NCBI RefSeq assembly: GCF_023898315.1
Contig: NC_064616.1
Location: 647,586,974 to 647,650,973 of the forward strand
Source of the DNA: Schistocerca nitens
Taxonomy: Eukaryota > Arthropoda > Insecta > Orthoptera > Acrididae
Direction of reading: 5' to 3'
DNA: 64,000 nt
A model generated the notes under the pieces. It was not told the DNA's origin. It worked only from the letters and a program-made list of their open reading frames with translations, and did not search any database. The position numbers and the translations under genes were made by a program. Shown piece after piece: positions 58,369 through 64,000 of this stretch; positions within the stretch are counted from its first letter, which is position 1; each line of letters opens with the position of its first letter.

Positions 58369-58632
58369 ATCTGCCGATTTTGTTGGCATCGAATCAGGAC
58401 TGATGAAAATGGGCTGTGCCCAGCATGTCGCAAAGCCTATCCAGAGAATCCTGCGGATTTCAAACCTCTCACACAGGAAGAAGTACAGAAACTGAAAGCT
58501 GAGAAACGACAGAGAGATCAACAACGAAAGCAGAAGATAACTGAGAACAGAAAGCATCTAGCAAATGTCCGTGTAGTGCAAAAAAACTTAGTGTTCGTTG
58601 TTGGATTACCAATGAGACTTGCAGATGCTGAG
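58369..58632 (+). CDS. CNOT4: CNOT4, second coding exon (RING C-half, coiled coil, RRM start)
   Basis: Eighty-eight residues from ICRFCWHRIRTDENGLCPAC to VGLPMRLADAE; the donor GTAAGT follows at 58633, phase 0. It supplies ligands Cys38, Cys41, Cys53 and Cys56 and so completes the C4C4 RING. A charged helix follows (about residues 68-100, EEVQKLKAEKRQRDQQRKQK), then VRVVQKNLVFVVGL, the first beta strand of the RRM. The rest of the RRM and the long C-terminal tail lie beyond the window. No defect is seen, so this is a live gene. Confidence 0.96.
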
Positions 58633-59296
58633 GTAAGTAATGGTTTGTCGTGTTACTAGCTACTTTAGGCCTAAAAACTGTTCCTTCCAAAAACATGCAC
58701 CAAATAAGTGAGATGAAACGGTGCTTGACAATTATTCTGTAAGGAAGTGTTTGATTTTACCCTGCCAGTCTAATTTCATTTTTTGTTGTTTTCATATCTT
58801 TTTCTTCAATAGTCTGTAAATGGCAAACTGATCACTAATTACAACAGTCAGCTCACTCAATGAAGACATACTTGTGCCTCACAATAATCACTGGTGGGTA
58901 TGCGTACCATGTGGGAATAATGCTGGGAAAATTACTGCTTATGATAATCCCTTACTCAGACATGTTTCCTGTAACCTTGTGCTCCCTGAAACAGTCTTCT
59001 GGAGAACAGCACAGCAATAGCTATTTTGTATACATAATAAAAAGGTATCACTCTTTCTACACAGTATCCAGAGGTGTTGTATTGATAAGGTAATTGTGCT
59101 GATTCACTAGGAGTTCACACACAGTTGTGAAAATGAAAGGCTGTGCATTAATGACCATAATTTGCCTTCTTCGTAATGTGCGTATAGTGTCTGTTGTTTC
59201 CAGTTTTGGATTAAAAATTGAAAAATATAGCAGTTGAAAGTTGATATGTAAAGAGGTTTCTCCAGGTGGTTATTAGTGGTTTGATTGTAGCAAATA

Positions 59297-59333
<37 letters not shown>

Positions 59334-61171
59334 GTTATTGTAGGTTTGGCAGGCAAACTTCATAAATTCCAAATCTGTAATTGCAGATACTGGGTGAGCT
59401 CTACTTCTCATGCAATCAGAGCTCCCACCTAACCTCCTAATGTACTGCCCAATAGGGCACATGAATGACAATTTTCATTGACTAATTACAGGTTTTGGTG
59501 TTGAGTGTGCATTAAGAATCATTATATATTATATATTAGTTACTGTATGAAATAATGAACTACAAATAAGTAGTGCAGCGACTTCAGGTTACTGATAGGA
59601 AGACTCTTCCGGTAAATTCCTAATTTGTGTTAGTGCTTCAGTGACCTGAATGTCAGTGGGATATTAAACTCCAAGAAAAACAGCAGTTAAGTATGTTGAA
59701 GTAATAGAGAAACTATTACATACATATGTCACTTTTCTATTTGATAATCCAGAGCCTGTTATTGGATACTATTGGAGTCTTTCTCTTTGTTATTGGCATT
59801 ATCTCATATTGATCCACATTCAATCTGGAACCTGCCAGCAATTTCTGCCCATTCATGTTGAAATTGTTTGTTTTCTTAGACTTCATAGTCGGTACCAAAC
59901 AATTTGGTGCTGTGGTAAAACACTTTCTGTACTGCAAGAAGTGTCATAGTTTTGTCTGCAGATCTGTTCACTAGACAGTATGATGCAGATAGTCACAAGC
60001 AGTAGATACATTGGTAATTTAGTTGCAAAAGTAAGTAACAAAATGAAATAAAATAAAGCTAGGAAACATACATCACACACAGCCATACACACCACAAAAA
60101 TGTACTCTTCCCATATGACCAGGTGAACTTATCAAGCAAATCACTGTTTACATCAGTTGGAAAACATTGCCAAAAACGATTTTAATAGGAGATTATGAAA
60201 ATACTGTGCCACAATTTCTTCCTACCCTTCTCTCTCCTGTCTGACAACCTCAATCCTCTTATGTACTTTTCTGGTTTTCAATAATACTGTAGCTTAGTCT
60301 TCCTCCACAGTTTTTGTGCCAAACACTCTTCTTCCATTGCCCTCAGTCTCTCTTCATATACGTTATGACATTCCCACAATTAAATACAATCACTTCATCC
60401 TCCCCCACCCCCGTTCTCCAGTTTGGTATAGTGAATATCACTTCAGAAATCGTATATGCAGCATTGCGTCATCCTGTAAACAATACTTTTTTTTGTTTGT
60501 TACTTATTTGCAAGTAGCAGGGTTCTCATCAAGTTGTCAGTGCAATTAATTTTATTACAACAGCAATTCGTATTTGATTAGAAATTATAACTCTAGATCG
60601 AACACCTTCATTTGTTTTTATTAACAACAGTAGCCTGTTTCTACAAGTGCTATTATTATTTCATTAACTCATCAAAATTGAAATCTACCCTTCTTTAACT
60701 ACCAGGAGGGAGAGATCCTGTTCTTATATCAACACTTGATGCTTTGGACACCCAAATAATTTTTACTATGATTTGGAATTTCATACATTGTTTGCCAAGA
60801 AAGTGAAAAAGCTGAGTTATTTGGCACATGAGTAATAATTTATGCTACACTACCAGTTGGATGAAATAGATTTTGATGTGTGCATACTTGTGTGTGCGGT
60901 TTTGATATAGGGCATATTGTAAGGTTGTAGATACTACACAAAGTGTTTGATATCTCGACCCCAGAAGTAACTTTAAAGAGTATAATAAATGTCCAGCAAT
61001 CAGTAGACGATTTCAGAGATGACTGTGTTACTGTGAATTCTTAGGAAAATATGCTCAGTTGCCATTCTGTTCTCATCTGAACAAACAGTTTAATGAAAAA
61101 ATCAACAGATAGAACGGACTGAAAAATTTGCACCTATTTTTGGAAAAATTCATAAATTCTTGATGAAATTC

Positions 61172-61225
<54 letters not shown>
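61172..61225 (+). repeat. (GT)n microsatellite
   Basis: About 27 uninterrupted GT units within the CNOT4 intron. Confidence 0.95.
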
Positions 61226-61226
<1 letters not shown>

Positions 61227-62084
61227 ATAGTCAAATTTAAAAGGTAGTCACACTACTAGTGTGATGCTAAAGCCTTAGTGCTTTGAAATTTACTTTTTTT
61301 TTTTAAAAAAAAAAGTGGTGATTGGGGAACTTTTTGAATGGGGTGTTTGCTTTTGCAAGAACTTCAGCAGTTTTTTTTTCTTTTTCTGAAATGGCTTTTG
61401 TTCTCTTTGTTTGGTTGTATTTAAGCTTTCAACAATTGATCTGCAGAAATGTACAACCAAAGCATTCAGTAATGGTGAAGTTGGCAGTGTCATAAATGTG
61501 GTAGATCAGCCCCAGCCTTTACTAGTATTTAACGCAGCCACAGTTCAAAACACTACACGCACCATCTAAAACTGCTGTGTTAAAGTGCCCGCATTGTAGC
61601 AACTTTTGGAATTTAGCTAGCAGGCAGATTTCTGCGTTTCTTTGTTATAAGATGTTAGGTCCCACAGCCAAGTATTACATTGTATTATGTGACATGTATC
61701 TTATACAGACCATTCAACATTCAACCACCCGCAGTTGATGTGGGGCCAGAGCATCAGAAACACTGATACGTCATTGCTTTTGTGCACTTTCCATTTTGCA
61801 CTCAGTCTTGTAAGTGAAAATTCATTACATTTTCGATATTTATCTGCAGAAAACAAATCTACTTCAAACTATCTCTGGCAAAATAGTTCATCTGTTAGAT
61901 AATTTCCTGTTTTCACATTTTTCGGCAGAACTTGCATATGTATTCTCGTTATCACAAACTGCAAATTTTTCAAGTCCCCAAGTATTAAAAATTTATTCAT
62001 CGAAGGATAATTTTACAATAATATAGGGTGTCAGCTTTCTAAAAGGAAAGGGTAAGTCTTATACACGTGTTTAATGAGGCCAGG

Positions 62085-62225
62085 ACTGCTGGTCAACCAC
62101 AGCCATATTCAAAGAACCATCACAACATTTGTCTGAAGTAATTTAGCAAAGCCCCAGAAAAGCTAGATTGAAATTTCTGGACAGAGTACGAGTCTTTATC
62201 CTCCCAAATCTGAGGCCAGTGTCTT
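62085..62225 (-). repeat. Diverged SINE-like repeat
   Basis: CATTTGTCTGAAGTAATTTAG and neighbouring blocks parallel 55385-55530, more diverged. Confidence 0.4.
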
Positions 62226-63169
62226 AATAAATGCACTATCTTGAGCAGTTGTACATAATACAAAGTTCTCTTATTTTGTACATATTTAGAATAAATTAGC
62301 TTAGCAACATATGAAATAATTAGACACTGTTCATTCAGTCGAAGTGGGCAACATAAGTACCTATCTAACATCATATGTGAGATGCAGAAATACTTAAACA
62401 TTTCATCCATTGTAAGCATTTATCATGCATTAAATGTATCCCAGTATGTAATGAGCACATATATTTCATGTCCAGTAATAGTTTGTGTTCACAGAATTAA
62501 TATGTGTTGACACAACCCATTGATAATAGGAACAGGGTCTAGCTAAGTGAAGTTATCACCTGCGATGTCATGCCACACATTTATAATGAATCATTCTTAG
62601 CACCACCTCAACAATGATAGAGGCTCGACATCAACCTCCTTTTTGGATATTTCTAACCTGCGCTGCCACGTGTTTTCACTGCCTCAAATTTATAAGTATT
62701 TTGCATTACACTTACCAAATAATACCCTTTGATTCTATACATGTGATCAGGATAAACTATAGAGTGACTTAAATTTGAGTGCTACTGTAATTCAGCCATT
62801 CACTTTTAAGGAAAGTTATTATATAAGAAACAATTTAGTTGGTATATATTTTACCAAGTTATAACCTAGTCGCAACAAAATCCATTGTGATCCAGGGACG
62901 TATTTATATACTTATTCCAGTTACCAATCACAAATTTTTAATACCAGTTTATTAATTTCAGTCAGTAATGACCATCTTCAGACCTATGAAGCAGGGGCAT
63001 CTTGTCATACAAAGTACACAAAGTTTACTAAGCAAAGTATCAGAAATCAGTTTAAGCATAAAAGACAAGTCACAAACCTGAGTACACACAATTTTCTAAT
63101 CACTCCCAGTCAGCAGATATAAAAATGATATAGACAAAGTAATCAGTCAAGCATGCTCTGTCATATTTA

Positions 63170-63600
63170 CATAAAACTAGCTGAGTACCCAGCATTTCCA
63201 GGACATGTATTTATTCCAGTTCCATTAGTGCATCTGCTTCCCCTTCTCTCTTTCCATTTTGTGTGTCCATCTCTTCTCCTTTCCTCCTCTTTACTTTCTG
63301 TGCCTGCTTCCAACTCCCTCTCTCTCTGTCCATCTCCCCTCTCCCCCTTTTCCCTTTCTCTGTCCATTTCCTCCTCCCCCATATCTTTGGCCATGTCCTC
63401 CTTCCCCCTCCCTGTCTGTCCATCTCTTTCTCCCCCTTCTCTAACTGCATGTTATAACCCCACCACCGCAATAGGAGGTTGCTAGTTCCTTACCCCCAGA
63501 GTATTTCTTCCCAGATAGGAATATGTGTACAAAGTTTGGCTGAAATCGGACCAGGGCATTAGTAGTAGTTTCTCACTTGTGGCTTTGCCTGGATACTCGC
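63170..63600 (+). repeat. Dispersed repeat with CT-rich core
   Basis: Starts ACTAGCTGAGTACCCAGCAT, passes through a CT-rich tract (63235-63440) and ends with ATATGTGTACAAAGTTTGGC and TGAAATCGGACCAG, a phrase common in arthropod dispersed repeats. It is non-coding; the CT-rich part makes several false open frames. Confidence 0.5.
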
Positions 63601-64000
63601 AACACACATATTTCAGATATATTTAAAATATTTCACACACATTTTTGCACAAAAATTTCACCTGTGGGTCTAGCAACTTTTGCCCTGCACTTTTGTTTTC
63701 AAACTGTTCAGTGTTTATATCATCATATTGCAAATAGGTAGTAGCAAAGAAGTAATAATTTTAAACATCCTGCACATTGCGGCAGTTATTCGTGCATACA
63801 AATGTTTGTAATGTCATATCTCATGAGCTGTGTGCAGTGCAGTGCAGTGCACTACAGTGATATAATTATGCAGGTATATTCAGGGATATATGTAACTACA
63901 GTCTGCAAAATGTGTTGTGAATGCAGTTAGTAGTAAAGAAGTAATAAATTAAAACAGCATGCCTGATGTGGCATTTGTATTGCATGAACAGCGAAAATGT

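Larger units (their letters stand above)
58633..64000 (+). other. CNOT4 downstream intron (at least 5.4 kb)
   Basis: The next exon should continue the RRM after LADAE; no such coding block is seen. The stretch holds (ATT)n at 59300-59333, (GT)n at 61172-61225, poly-T/A runs near 61294-61314, a SINE-like scrap at 62085-62225 and a repeat at 63170-63600. Confidence 0.75.

Noticed and set aside
63153-63485. Open frames rich in Ser, Pro and Leu
   Set aside because: Caused by a CT-rich tract inside a dispersed repeat; no domain and both strands are equally open.

Overview
The window looks like nuclear DNA of a large-genome orthopteran insect, most likely a Schistocerca-type grasshopper. Dispersed tRNA-derived SINEs of the kind I associate with that genus recur about every 2-4 kb, often with 10-12 bp target-site duplications (TSDs). 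LINEs, Tc1/mariner, piggyBac, MITEs and LTR elements are nested several layers deep. The only host gene I recognise is CNOT4, the RING/RRM E3 ligase subunit of CCR4-NOT. Two in-phase coding exons lie on the + strand (57597-57734 and 58369-58632), and its introns extend over the right end of the window. No bacterial features, CRISPR arrays or true tRNA/rRNA genes were seen.

Layout. 1-4750: Tc1 and mariner scraps, then a Tc1-like transposon (2213-4172) carrying a SINE, a possible 81-bp intron and a (TG)n expansion, sitting in what looks like an LTR. 5120-6660: SINE-like and fold-back repeats. 7200-15680: an old Ty3/Gypsy fossil with three SINEs, split by a younger LTR element (10403-15250) with near-identical LTRs, an antisense gag-like coding region and no visible pol. 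15687-29812: a 14.1-kb structure with inverted arms of about 4.65 kb, nearly identical, and TA-flanked Tc1-like tips. Its 4.8-kb centre holds a perfect 37-bp hairpin, a LINE tail, SINEs and a Tc1 scrap. 30880-36530: a decayed virus-like (capsid-bearing, probably Polinton/adintovirus-like) fossil, cut by an RTE-type LINE tail, a Tc1-like transposon and a LINE tail.

36600-41480: LINE scrap, SINE, a 76-bp tandem duplication and a piggyBac fossil. 41500-57600: presumably intergenic DNA followed by CNOT4 5' intron. It contains two fold-back MITEs, a transposon-like gene of a widespread uncharacterised arthropod family (47747-49462, minus), LINE 3' ends and a nearly full-length RTE-type LINE (51934-55253) nested in an older LINE. 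57600-64000: CNOT4 exons and intron with microsatellites and weak repeats.

The most unusual object is the giant inverted repeat. One arm ends in the middle of a SINE that is complete in the other arm, so an inverted duplication occurred after that SINE inserted, yet both outer ends stop exactly at TA-flanked transposon-like tips. All identities are from reading by eye; no database search was run.
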